From: Mycteria americana
Taxonomy: Eukaryota > Chordata > Aves > Ciconiiformes > Ciconiidae
Assembly: GCF_035582795.1 (NCBI RefSeq)
Contig: NW_027445436.1
Location: 4,090,770-4,154,769, forward strand
Reading direction: 5' to 3'
Length of the DNA: 64,000 nt
The position numbers were made by a program, and so were the translations under genes. This document shows, in pieces, positions 45,757 through 55,283 of this stretch. Position 1 is the stretch's first letter. Every line of letters starts with the position of its first letter. The notes below the pieces were generated by a model. That model saw only the letters and a list, made by a program, of their open reading frames with translations, did no database searches and was not told the DNA's origin.

Positions 45757-47244
45757 CTACTTCCACATATTTCTTTCAATTATTCGCTTTACACAGCCAA
45801 CACAAATGGCAAGGATGATAACAATTATTATCATAACAATTAGCCCTTCTAATAATGTAGCCAGCCATCCTTTCAGTGACCATCCTCCTAGGGTCTGCAG
45901 AATTTTATTTAGCCAATTATTTTCTGCAGTCTCTCGGAGAGCTTTACTATCTTTTGCTACTGTTTTCATCTCATCTAACTGTCTTTGCAAATCATCAGTC
46001 ACATTGGGTATGTGGACACAGCAATGTTCTGTATCTATTTTTAAGTATCCACATACCCCTTGTTCTTTAATCAATAGTAAATCTAATGCTAACCTATTCT
46101 GTATGGTCATCTTAGTATTTGTTTGAACCTGCCTGTTAATAATTTGAAACCCTTTCTGGGTAGCTCTTGATAGTGCTTCTACTTGCCAAGTCAAATTATC
46201 TATCAGTATTCTATTTTCTAATGCCATTAGTCCTGGTAACAAAAAACTTTGAATTCCCCAGCTGAATTCCACAGCAGAGGTAGGTCCTGCCCATGAATCG
46301 CCTTCCGGTTCTCGTTTTACTTTTCCCCAATAAGTGGTTTTAATTGGACTTTGCTTCCAAGTCGGGCAGAGTGTCAGAAGTCCTAGGGTTACTTGTCTCC
46401 CTGTTGATCCTAGTTTTAATCGAGTAGTCCAATATCCATCTGATGTTACCCACACAGTGTAGCCAGGAGAAGGAATCTTTTGCCTACATTCTTGGGAATG
46501 ATTTTGAGCGCATTTCTGCTGTAATTCCAAAGTGGAATTGAGAACACTGATCAAAGACTGATTTACCTTTGTGGGGCACCTCCAATTTGTCCTACTAGTA
46601 TCAGACATTGCCTTTATGCTCCAATCAATGCACCAGGCGTTATTTCCTATATACTTCCAAAATCCCTCTACTGGCTTAACCCAAGTTTTGGGAGGCTGTC
46701 TAAGTTTCTCGCATTCAGGTGATTTTACCTTTTTCCCTTCCTGAATTGAATCGAAAATACACATTACTAGTTTACCCAGGGCAGTTCCTCCTCCTGATAC
46801 AAAGCCAAAGTCCTTTTCGCTATAATCTTTAGGACATTTTCCTCCTCTTGGTTTAGCAATTATAGTTTTGTTTCCTATGGTCACCGGATCTTGTAGTATA
46901 TTCAAAACTCTATCCCTGCAGTCTCCTTTCTGGTCTAAATAGTATCTTACTCCAGCCTTATTCAATTCTTGGGTCATTTTGTCATAATATTCTAGCATTG
47001 TCAAATTCATAGGTATGATTCCCCATGGGATAGGTTGGACTGCAGATTGAGGAATTGGGAGGCAAGCAGTTACGCTTGTCAAATTTCGCATTTTACCAAA
47101 TCCTTGAATGAGCTCTAACATTAAATTGTTAGCATCCTTTTCACACAAACTTTTACACACTAGTAAACAAGCGCATAGCAGCATCAGTAAAACTACTTTC
47201 GGGTCAATCTTACGGACGTTGGTCCCGTAGGCTGAGATTTCCAT
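45757..47244 (-). CDS. env: G2 envelope glycoprotein, complete open frame
   Basis: 495 codons, fully open. Residues 17-30 are a hydrophobic signal-peptide core. The SU part is Cys-rich with many NXS/T sites. A furin-type KVKR lies at 308-311. The TM part has a coiled-coil-like heptad region (about 350-380), the IQNRLALDLLLIKEQGVC stretch (381-398), C408-C409, and a membrane anchor at about 464-485 with a short basic tail. The Cys to CysCys spacing is nine residues, not the six of gamma envelopes, and I see no CXXC of CWLC type. The protein is not alignable by eye with the G1 env apart from the LALDLL stretch. The start overlaps the pol end by 52 nt. It would mediate receptor binding and membrane fusion; whether it is expressed cannot be seen. 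Confidence 0.9.
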   Translation of the reverse strand: MEISAYGTNVRKIDPKVVLLMLLCACLLVCKSLCEKDANNLMLELIQGFGKMRNLTSVTACLPIPQSAVQPIPWGIIPMNLTMLEYYDKMTQELNKAGVRYYLDQKGDCRDRVLNILQDPVTIGNKTIIAKPRGGKCPKDYSEKDFGFVSGGGTALGKLVMCIFDSIQEGKKVKSPECEKLRQPPKTWVKPVEGFWKYIGNNAWCIDWSIKAMSDTSRTNWRCPTKVNQSLISVLNSTLELQQKCAQNHSQECRQKIPSPGYTVWVTSDGYWTTRLKLGSTGRQVTLGLLTLCPTWKQSPIKTTYWGKVKREPEGDSWAGPTSAVEFSWGIQSFLLPGLMALENRILIDNLTWQVEALSRATQKGFQIINRQVQTNTKMTIQNRLALDLLLIKEQGVCGYLKIDTEHCCVHIPNVTDDLQRQLDEMKTVAKDSKALRETAENNWLNKILQTLGGWSLKGWLATLLEGLIVMIIIVIILAICVGCVKRIIERNMWK

Positions 47245-50200
47245 GGTCCAGTAGGTGCTTTCTTAATTCTCGAATAGTGGATCCACGCAGCGTGCTTCTC
47301 AAGCTTAACTGCAGTGTAGGTTGTGAGCAGAACTTGAAAAGGGCCACTCCATTTCTCTTCAAGAGGGTCACCTGAAATATTTTTAACATAAACCCAATCC
47401 CCAGGTTTAAACAAGTGCACTGGAGAATCTAAACCCCATGCTCTGGTAGATACTACTAATTTATTTACTTCTTGTAATTGTTTTCCTAATGCTATTAGAT
47501 ATCGCCATAAGCTAATTTCCCCTGCTTGGGTGAGATCTTGCCCTCGATATCTGGTTTGAAATGGTCTCCCATATAAAATCTCAAAGGGACTCAATTTCTC
47601 TTTAGTCCTTGGTTTAGTTCGAAGTCTCAATAATGCAATTGGGAGGGCCTGATCCCATCTCAAGTTGGTTTCCTGACAAATTTTGCTCAATTGTGTTTTT
47701 ATCATATGGTTCATTTTCTCTACCTGTCCACTTGCTTGTGGGCGGTAGGCTGTATGCAATTTCCAATTAATTTCTAAAAACTTACTAGTTTGCTGAACTG
47801 CCTGTGACACGAAGTGTGGCCCTCTGTCAGAGGAGATAACTTCTGGCACTCCAAACCTAGGAATAATTTCTCTTAATAAAACTTTTGTTACTTCTCGAGC
47901 TTTATTTGTTCTGCAAGGGAAAGCTTCAGGCCATCCAGAGTAGGTATCTGTTAACACCAACAGATACCTATACCCCCCTTTTCTAGGGAGCTCCGAAAAG
48001 TCTATTTGCCAGTTTTGACCTGGAACATTTCCTTTGCCTATGCTTCCAAATTTTACACCATTTTCTACCTTTGGGTTATTTTTCAAACATGTCTCACACC
48101 TATCAACCACACTTTTCACAGTTTGAAACAAATTTCTAGCCACTATCTGCTTAGTGAGAGAGTTATACAGAGCTTCAGTTCCCCAGTGAGTTTTATCATG
48201 TTCAGTCTTTGTCAGTGCCCACAGTAGTCTAAAGGGGATTATTATCCTGTTATCTTTTAACACTGCCCATCCTGATAGGCCAATTTTAGCCTCTAAGTCA
48301 GTAATTAACTTCTGATCCTTTTCATCGTATTCAGCTGATTCAGGTAGTGGCAAAGATTTTTCAGGAATTAAACTTAGTATCTCACCTTGTTCCGCTGCTT
48401 GCCTTGCTTCATAATCAGCCAACTTATTTCCCACTTCCCTGTCAGTGTTACCTTTCTGATGTCCTTTGCAGTGCATAATCGCCACTGCTGACGGAAGTTG
48501 CACAGCTTCTAAAAGTCGCAGTATTATATCAGCGTGTTTTATACCTTTCCCTTGAGCGGTTAAGAGTCCTCGCTCCTTCCAAATTGCTCCGTGAGCATGC
48601 GCTACGCCAAAGGCATATTTTGAATCTGTCCATATATTCACGCGCAATCCTTTGGCAAGCTCCGGTGCTCTCACTAAGGCAACTATTTCGGCTCGTTGTG
48701 CAGATGTGCCTTTAGGGAGTGACTTTGCTTCCACCACCTGATCTGTGGTGGTCACAGCATATCCTGCCATTCGAACTCCATTCTTTACAAAACTACTCCC
48801 ATCGGTATACCAAGCGTGGTCAGCTTCTTCCAGTGGCTCATCCTTCAGGTCAGGCCTGCTTGCGTATACGGTCTCAATGGTTTCTATACAATCATGTACA
48901 ACAGTCTTCATTTCCTGCTTATTACTTAGAAAAGAAGCGGGGTTAATTACAGCAGATGTAACGATTTCAATATTGTCCTGTTCCATCAGGACTGCTTGAT
49001 ACTTCAGAAACCTTGATGGTGACAGCCAATGTCCTCCTTTTTGTTCCAAAACGGAAGTTACAGCATGGGAAGTATGCACAACCATCTTTTGTCCCAAGGT
49101 AAATTTTCGAGCTTCTTGAATGATCAAAACAACAGCGGCAACTGCCCGAAGGCATCCCGGCCATCCTTTACTTACCTCATCCAATTGTTTGGAAAAATAT
49201 GCCACTGCTTGTTTATAAGGACCCAGCCTCTGGGCTAGAATTCCCAAAGCCACTCCTTGTCTCTCATATGAGAACAACCAGAAGGGCTTTGTTATGTCTG
49301 GCAGGCCCAAAGCTGGAGCTCTCATTAATTCCAATTTCAATTCTTTGAATGCCCTCTTGGCTTCATCAGTCCATGTTAACTGTGTCTGACTATTTTTCAA
49401 CAGTTCGTACAAGGGTTTAACTAAAAGTCCATAATTATAAATCCATAATCGACACCAACCTGTCATTCCCAGAAAGGTTCGCAGCTCTTTTACTGTGGTC
49501 GGTTCTGGGGTCCTGCAAATGGCTTCTTTTCGGTCATTCCCGAGCTGTCTCTGTCCTTTAGAAATCACAAATCCCAAGTAGATTACTTCTTTTTTCAAGA
49601 TCTGGACTTTCTGCAACGATACTCGATAACCACTTAGTCCAAGAAAATTTAACAAACTCACAGTCCATTCCTTACATTCTTCTTCTTTTTCCGTAGCTAT
49701 CAGAATATCATCCACATATTGCAAAAGGGTACCATTTCCTGGAGGCCTTTCCCAGACCTCTAATTCTTTAGCCAATTGATTTCCAAAAATTGTGGGGCTA
49801 TTCTTAAATCCTTGAGGTAACACTGTCCAGGTTAGTTGGGTTTTCCATCCTGAATCAGGGTTTTCCCACTCAAAGGCAAAAAAGTTGCAGCTTTCAGGGG
49901 CCAAGGTGAGGCAAAAGAATGCATCTTTCAGATCTAGTACTGTGAACCATTCATAGGTTTCTTTTAAACTGGTCAATAAAGTGTATGGGTTTGCCACTAC
50001 CGGGTGCAAATCTTCAACTATCCGATTTATTGCCCGTAGGTCTTGTACCAATCGGTAGGTTTTGCCATCAGGCTTTTTAACAGGCAGAATGGGAGTGTTG
50101 TACTCTGAAGAGCATTCAGTCAATAATCCAAATTTTATAAATTCTTCTATAATATGTTTCACTCCTTGTCTATCTTCCAATTTCAAAGGATATTGTTTCA

Positions 50201-50729
50201 CCCTAATGGGTCGTGCTCCTTCTTTGAGTTTAACAACAACCAATTCCGCATTTTTAGCTTTTCCAGGTATTCCCGAGGCCCATACTCCTGGGTATACCTG
50301 GTCTTTTATTTCCTGCATAATTTCTTCTTCTCTAACTTGGGGTTCAGTGAGAGCCAAACTTAAAATTTCAATGTGGTTTTCTTCTGGTATTTTAAATTCG
50401 ATTTCCCCATCTTTAAATCTTATTTCAGCATTCAATTGTTCTAATAAGTCCCTTCCCAAAAGTGGTCTAGGAGCTTCAGGCAAGTAGAGGAATTTATGAA
50501 TCCCTACACTTTTTCCAATTTTAAATTTCAATGGTCTTAGAAAGAAAGCCCTCTCAACCTGCCCTGTTGCTCCCACAATGTTAACAGTTTGTTTACTCAC
50601 GGGCAATAAAGTCTGATTTAATACTGAAAATGTGGCACCTGTATCTATTAAAAATTCTACAGGTTTTTCTTCTTTCCCTAGCTGAATTTTTACCAAGGGT
50701 TCTGCTAGGGAAGATTCCCCTGGTCCCCA
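47193..50729 (-). CDS. pol: G2 pol: protease, RT, RNase H, integrase, open
   Basis: Open from the codon after a TGA at 50730-50732 to the stop at 47193. Counting residues from the in-frame TTG at 50696: protease DTGA 18-21; RT FTVLDLKDAF 251-260 and YVDD 327-330; RNase H D632 (TDGSS), E670, D691, D761; integrase H833, H837, C867, C870 and core D899, D957, E993 (exact D,D-35-E spacing); C-terminal GDWVYVK...WSGPFQVLL domain. Every catalytic residue I looked for is present. It is normally made as Gag-Pol by readthrough. The lesions in gag would block that here unless Gag-Pol starts elsewhere. It is ~1170 residues, usual for a gammaretrovirus. Confidence 0.93.
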   Translation of the reverse strand, partial: WGPGESSLAEPLVKIQLGKEEKPVEFLIDTGATFSVLNQTLLPVSKQTVNIVGATGQVERAFFLRPLKFKIGKSVGIHKFLYLPEAPRPLLGRDLLEQLNAEIRFKDGEIEFKIPEENHIEILSLALTEPQVREEEIMQEIKDQVYPGVWASGIPGKAKNAELVVVKLKEGARPIRVKQYPLKLEDRQGVKHIIEEFIKFGLLTECSSEYNTPILPVKKPDGKTYRLVQDLRAINRIVEDLHPVVANPYTLLTSLKETYEWFTVLDLKDAFFCLTLAPESCNFFAFEWENPDSGWKTQLTWTVLPQGFKNSPTIFGNQLAKELEVWERPPGNGTLLQYVDDILIATEKEEECKEWTVSLLNFLGLSGYRVSLQKVQILKKEVIYLGFVISKGQRQLGNDRKEAICRTPEPTTVKELRTFLGMTGWCRLWIYNYGLLVKPLYELLKNSQTQLTWTDEAKRAFKELKLELMRAPALGLPDITKPFWLFSYERQGVALGILAQRLGPYKQAVAYFSKQLDEVSKGWPGCLRAVAAVVLIIQEARKFTLGQKMVVHTSHAVTSVLEQKGGHWLSPSRFLKYQAVLMEQDNIEIVTSAVINPASFLSNKQEMKTVVHDCIETIETVYASRPDLKDEPLEEADHAWYTDGSSFVKNGVRMAGYAVTTTDQVVEAKSLPKGTSAQRAEIVALVRAPELAKGLRVNIWTDSKYAFGVAHAHGAIWKERGLLTAQGKGIKHADIILRLLEAVQLPSAVAIMHCKGHQKGNTDREVGNKLADYEARQAAEQGEILSLIPEKSLPLPESAEYDEKDQKLITDLEAKIGLSGWAVLKDNRIIIPFRLLWALTKTEHDKTHWGTEALYNSLTKQIVARNLFQTVKSVVDRCETCLKNNPKVENGVKFGSIGKGNVPGQNWQIDFSELPRKGGYRYLLVLTDTYSGWPEAFPCRTNKAREVTKVLLREIIPRFGVPEVISSDRGPHFVSQAVQQTSKFLEINWKLHTAYRPQASGQVEKMNHMIKTQLSKICQETNLRWDQALPIALLRLRTKPRTKEKLSPFEILYGRPFQTRYRGQDLTQAGEISLWRYLIALGKQLQEVNKLVVSTRAWGLDSPVHLFKPGDWVYVKNISGDPLEEKWSGPFQVLLTTYTAVKLEKHAAWIHYSRIKKAPTGPWKSQPTGPTSVRLTRK

Positions 50730-50732
50730 TCA
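50730..50732 (-). other. In-frame UGA at the gag-pol boundary
   Basis: A single TGA separates the last gag codons from pol in the same frame, the layout of gammaretroviral stop-codon readthrough. Murine-type viruses use UAG here. The next codon is TGG followed by a G-rich stretch. The G1 copy does not preserve the site. Confidence 0.65.
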
Positions 50733-52112
50733 ATTTTCTTCCGTGTTGGCTACCATCACCGATTTGCCCAGTCTCGGGCAATCTTTTTTTTCCAGTGCCC
50801 CAGTTGTTTACAATAGACGCACTGATCTTTCAAGAGGGGTTGATTTCCTCTCTTCCCTCTAAGTGGGGCACTTGCACCACTTCTCATAACTCCTCTCCCC
50901 TCATTGGTGTTGCTCCGAGGGGGTGTCTGACCTTCTACGGTGCGCAAAGCAGCTACTGTAGCATTAGCAATTGTTTTACCCATTTGTTTTTCCTTTCGAC
51001 TATCTCTATTCCGATACACTTGCAAAGCAGTTTCCAATAACCTTTCCAAGTCCCTTGCATCTGCCCCTTGCACCTTCTGTAATTTCCTTCTAATATCATC
51101 CACCGACTGTCCCAGAAACAGAAATATTAGCTGACTTTTACCTTCTTGAGAGGTAGGGTCTAAAGGAGTATATTTCCGCATTCCTTCCTTTAGCCGATTC
51201 AAAAAGTCAGTAGGTGGCTCCTTTTTATCTTGTTTTATCTCATACAGCTTAGACCAATTTACTGATTTTGGGACAGCATTTCTTATTCCGTTACCGCACT
51301 AGTAAATTCCTGGTTCCCATCTGGTTAGGGTCCCAGCCGGGATTGGTAATTCCACTGTTCCCGGCAGAGTCCCAGCCAGCACCAGAGCCTGCACCTGAGT
51401 TCTAGCTGCTCTCACAACCATCTGTTTTTCTGATTCACTGAACACTGCATCCAGCATTGCATCCACATCCTCCCAGTCAGGGTCCTGGGTTTTCACAATC
51501 AATTCAAATCCTTTAGCAACCCTCTCAGGGTCGTCCCGATAATTCCCTGCAGTAACTCGCCAGTTCCTCTCTCTCTCTCGTCTCCGGCTCTTCTCTCCCA
51601 ACAGCACCCGCATCTCCTTCTCTATCACCTTCCCTTTCTAGCGGAGGCAAATAATCCTCTAACCTTTCATTCTGCGAACCAACTTTCAAACATCTCTGTC
51701 CAATGCTACACGCCGAGCAACACCTTTTCAATATCCTATTTTGCTTATTTCTCTCCTTTTCTATCGCCAAGACCATAGGGTCCTGGGGCGCCAAATTAAT
51801 TCCGCACTCTTTCTGCCACTCAGGGTGATTCCTCAGAGTGAAAAACATATCTGCATAAACCACCTCATCCCATTTTCCTTCCCGCCGCAAAAATAACATT
51901 AGTTGCAACAAAGTATTATACTTCAAAGTTCTGTTCAAAGGCCATTTTTCACCATCTTCTAATTTGTACAGGGGCCACCACTGATCACAGTATTTGATTA
52001 ATGTTTTCTTATTCACACTTCCACCTGGTTGTCCCCCTATCTCTTTCCAGTGTGCTAAGATACATCCTAGGGGGCTTTTCTTTACAATACCACCACTTTG
52101 CTGTCCCCCCAT
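50733..52112 (-). pseudogene. gag: G2 gag with three lesions
   Basis: Matrix starts MGGQQSGG at 52112 (51525-52112), myristoylation type, and includes the LPPLE stretch. A frame change near 51560 leads to capsid (51299-51628: YRDDPERVAKGFELIVK). An in-frame TAG stands at 51299-51301, after which the same frame continues through the major homology-like region (PTDFLNRLKEGMR) to nucleocapsid (50756-51202). The zinc knuckle reads CVYCKQLGHWKKK and then loses its last Cys because a run of eight A (about 50788-50795) throws the frame. The ~460-codon total is slightly short for the family. Gag builds the particle; this copy should not make it. Assembly errors in the homopolymer are possible. Confidence 0.85.
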
Positions 52113-53023
52113 TCTACCTTATTGATTCTGTACTTCCGTTATTCTCCCACAGATTATTTTAATAACCTCAACCTGTCGCGCTTTATTCTCCCACTCTGAC
52201 CACATTCCACAATTCTCACATTGAATAAACAATTCACAAGGAAAAGCGGTTCACATTCATTTTCAGGATGAGACGCACAGGTCTCCAGGTTTTCCACACT
52301 CACTTTGCAGTCACACTGTGTTTCAGTCACTCACCAGTCACACCAGAGTTAACTCAGCTCATTCACGCTTAGTTGCCGATTTCGCAGTGCCTAACGAATA
52401 TATCCAAATTCAATACCAATAAACCAATATCCGAGTTTGGTGCCAGTAAATCCATACCGCCAACAGTACAAACTCATGCGGGTTTCATAAGTGTACCAAT
52501 ACCAAAAGGCACGTTCTTGCAGAAGTACAAGGCTTAACCCGTGCCTGTACCAACATACCACCAACAGTACAAACTCATGCGGGTTTCATGAGTGTACCAA
52601 TACCAAAAGGCACGTTCTTGCAGAAGTACAAGGCTTAACCCGTGCCTGTACCAACGTACCACCAACAGTACAAACTCATGCGGGTTTCATGAGTGTACCA
52701 ATACCAAAAGGCACGTTCTTGCAGAAGTACAAGGCTTAACCCGTGCCTGTACCAACGTACTAAATACCAAATGTATACCCTCAGGCACTAGTAGCCTGGT
52801 ATACGGCGCTCAGCGTAGGACGTCTCCTACGACTTATGAGAACCTTCCAAATGACCAGTCCCAAATTCCAAAACAGAAAAGATTTAAAGAATACCTTTTT
52901 CCTTTAGATGGTCCTTGTCTGCTCCCGCAGTGATCCGATTGAGGCGAGGAGTCCCTCCGGGAAATCCCGGGGGTACCCTAGGGAGTCCTGTTCTCAGAAG
53001 GGTCCTGCAGCCGAGCAGAGCGG
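52113..53023 (-). other. G2 5' leader
   Basis: About 0.9 kb between PBS and gag ATG, nearly identical to the G1 leader apart from the repeat expansion and a ~40-bp loss near 52225. It should contain dimerisation and packaging signals and the splice donor, none of which I can locate with certainty. Confidence 0.7.
52459..52761 (-). repeat. 101-bp unit, three tandem copies, in G2 leader
   Basis: The landmark 'aactcatgcg' recurs at 52471, 52572 and 52673, giving an exact 101-bp period. The copies are almost identical (for example 'tttcataagtg' in the first and 'tttcatgagtg' in the others). G1 has one copy at about 41085-41185, so the triplication arose after the two lineages split. Confidence 0.93.
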
Positions 53024-53041
53024 GTCCCATCTGGGGTGCCA
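53024..53041 (-). promoter_or_regulatory. G2 primer-binding site, tRNA-Arg type
   Basis: The same 18 nt as in G1 (TGGCACCCCAGATGGGAC in sense), 3 nt from the LTR edge. The match to tRNA-Arg(CCT) is from memory. Confidence 0.8.
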
Positions 53042-53044
53042 AAC

Positions 53045-53724
53045 TGTTGCCGTGAAAAGCCGAAATCAGAACTCAATAGTCGGGATGACTATTAAGCAGG
53101 TATTCTTTATTGCAGCGCTGGGCAGCACTGGGGATCGCTCCGCCACAAGTGCTCCGACAAACAAGCAAGATCACAGAGGTTATATGTTGCAAAATATACA
53201 TATTCATAAGATTAATTTATATAAACATGAGATTTCTTGGAACTCATTAATATATGTAAATGTCCCTGACGCATGCGTACTTAAGTCCTTAGGTGGTCGT
53301 TAGGGATCCTCTGGTGGTCGTTGGAGGAAGTCAGTAGTCTTCATCACTCTGACCGCTGACTGAACTTTGTCTTTACGCATGCTCAGTCCATCTTTGTCTT
53401 GCTCATACTTTCCTTGCATATCCAAAACCAGGTGGTTCTTGTGTAGTTTCTCCTTATCAGCCCTTTCCAGGGACACAGGGCCTGAAGAATTCCTTTTTAT
53501 CTATCTACATTGCAACTATCTCAGCTAACCAAGGATTTAACACAGGCAAAGCATTCTTACTCTAATGATTAGGTCAAATAAAGAAAGCTCGTTAGCAATT
53601 CTGCTATCTAAGCTTACTGGCAAGCTAGGCCAAATTATCTGCGAAAGGGAGACTAAAAGGAAACATTGAGCAACCAAGATATTTACAGCATTTCTTTTTG
53701 TCTTTGGGATTTTAGCTCTTTTCA
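53045..53724 (-). mobile_element. G2 5' LTR
   Basis: 680 bp, four substitutions from the 3' LTR (near 53143, 53409, 53428 and 53507), followed by target duplicate 'gtgt'. It contains the promoter that would drive the provirus on the minus strand. Confidence 0.93.
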
Positions 53725-54018
53725 GTGTGGGGTTTTTTTAAATAGTAAAAGGAACATTTCTGATTCTCATTTCAGTATTTGCATGTCTTTCACTTTAATA
53801 AATTTAATATTTATGGTCAAAACATAATAGTGTTAATGGTTCAAATAATACATGATTTTGAATGCATCAGCTTTAATATGTCCACTGAGAGTTATTCTGA
53901 ATTGCTTTTTTTCTCATTTTAGGCATATTTTCATAGAATCATAGAATATCCTGAGTTGGAAGAGACCCACGAGGATCATCAAGTCCAACTCCTGACTCCA
54001 CACAGGGCAACCTAAAAG

Positions 54019-54489
54019 TTAAACCATATATCTAAGAGTGTTGTCCAAACACTTCTTGAACACTGACAGGCTTGGGGCCATGACCACTTCCCTGGGGAGA
54101 TTGTTCCAGTGCTTGACCACCCTCTCAGTGAATAACTTTTTCCTAATATCCAATCTGAATTTCCCCTGACGTAGCTTTAAGCCATTCCCTCGTGTCCTAT
54201 CACCGGACACCAGAGAGAAGAGATCGGCACCTCCCTCTCTGCTCCCCCTCATGAGGAAGCTGTAGACAGCAATGAGGTCACCCCTCAGTCTCCTCTTCTC
54301 TAAGCTGAACAAACCTAGTATCCTCAGCTGCTCCTCATAAGTCATGCACTCTATTCCTTTCATCATCTTTGTTGCCCTCCTTTGAACACATTCTAATATT
54401 TTTATAACCTCCTTATATTGTGGAGTCCAAAACTGCACACAGTACTCGAGGTGAGGCCGCAACAATGCAGAGTATAGCGGCACAATCAC
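54019..54489 (-). pseudogene. CR1 ORF2 C-terminal fragment
   Basis: A 156-codon stretch from [20 protein letters not shown] through [23 protein letters not shown] to the [13 protein letters not shown] block and the natural stop, followed by the 3' UTR. The preceding part (54490-54723) breaks at the LTR insertion. Confidence 0.83.
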
Positions 54490-54686
54490 TTATTTTGACT
54501 GGTTAGCTATACTGTGCCTAATGCACCCCAGGATACGGTTGGCCCTTTTGGCCGCCAGGGCACATTGTTGACTCATATTGAGCTTACCATCAACCAAAAC
54601 CCCCAGATCCCTTTCTGCAGAGCTGCACTCCAGCCTCTTGTCCCCTAGTCTATATGTACATCGAGGATTACACCATCTCATGTGCA

Positions 54687-55283
54687 TGTTGTGATTTAAC
54701 CCCAGTGGGCAGCTAAGCCCCACACAGCCGCTTCCTCATTCCCCACTCAGTGGAATGGGGGAGAGAATCGGAAGGGCAAAAGTGAGAAAACTCATGGGTT
54801 GAGATAAAGACAGTTTAATAGGGAAAGCAAAAGCTGTGTGCGCAAGCAAAGCAAAATAAAGAATTCATTCAATACTTCCCATCAGCAGGCAGGTGTTTAG
54901 CCATCCCTAGGAAAGCAGGGCTTCATCATGCATAATGGTTACTTGGGAAGACAAATGCCATGACTCTGACCATCCCCTGTTTTTCATTCTTCCTCACAGC
55001 TTTATATTGCTGAGCATGACGCCATATGGTATGGAATATCCTTTTGGTCAATTTGAGTCAGCTGTCCCAGACATGTCCCCTCCCAACTTCTCGTGCACTC
55101 CCAGCCTACTCGCTGGCAGGGCAGTGTGAGAAGCAGAAATAGCCTTGATGCTGTGTAAGCTCTGTTCAGCAATAACTAGAACATCGGTGTGTTATCATCA
55201 CTATTTTCAGAATAAATCCTAAACATAGGTCCATACTAGCTACTATGAAGAAATTTAACTTTAGCCCAGCCAAAACTAGTACA
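54687..55283 (-). mobile_element. Solo LTR-B inside CR1, 5-bp duplication
   Basis: 597 bp with plus-strand ends TGTTGTGATTTAACCCC and AAACTAGTACA. Perfect duplicates 'gtgca' lie at 54682-54686 and 55284-55288. CR1 coding sequence continues on both sides, so the LTR inserted after the CR1. It carries the antisense polyadenylation region near 54815 and a TATA-like 'tttatattgc' near 55002. Confidence 0.92.

Larger units (their letters stand above)
45015..53724 (-). mobile_element. G2: young gammaretrovirus-like provirus
   Basis: An 8.7-kb minus-strand provirus: 5' LTR 53045-53724, PBS 53024-53041, leader with a triplicated 101-bp unit, gag 50733-52112, pol 47193-50729, env 45757-47244, polypurine tract and 3' LTR 45015-45694. 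Perfect 4-bp duplications 'gtgt' flank it (45011-45014, 53725-53728). I compared the two 680-bp LTRs line by line and found 4 substitutions and no indel (0.6 percent), so the insertion is recent on a genomic time scale. Pol and env are open, gag carries three lesions. Organisation (gag-stop-pol in one frame, pol overlapping env, no accessory gene) is gammaretroviral. Confidence 0.95.

Noticed and set aside
50062-50487. 141-codon plus-strand frame opposite G2 pol
   Set aside because: Antisense shadow of protease-RT coding sequence with no recognisable features.
52459-52761. CRISPR-like direct repeats
   Set aside because: The copies are contiguous with no unique spacers and lie in a retroviral leader of a vertebrate genome.
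52491-52933. Open frames with a repeating MYQYQKARSC block
   Set aside because: Plus-strand frame opposite to the provirus, created by the 101-bp triplication; no independent support.
53024-53041. Possible tRNA gene end
   Set aside because: The 18-nt tRNA-3'-like sequences at 29825, 31928, 41453, 53024 and 62418 sit at LTR edges as primer-binding sites, and no tRNA body is present.
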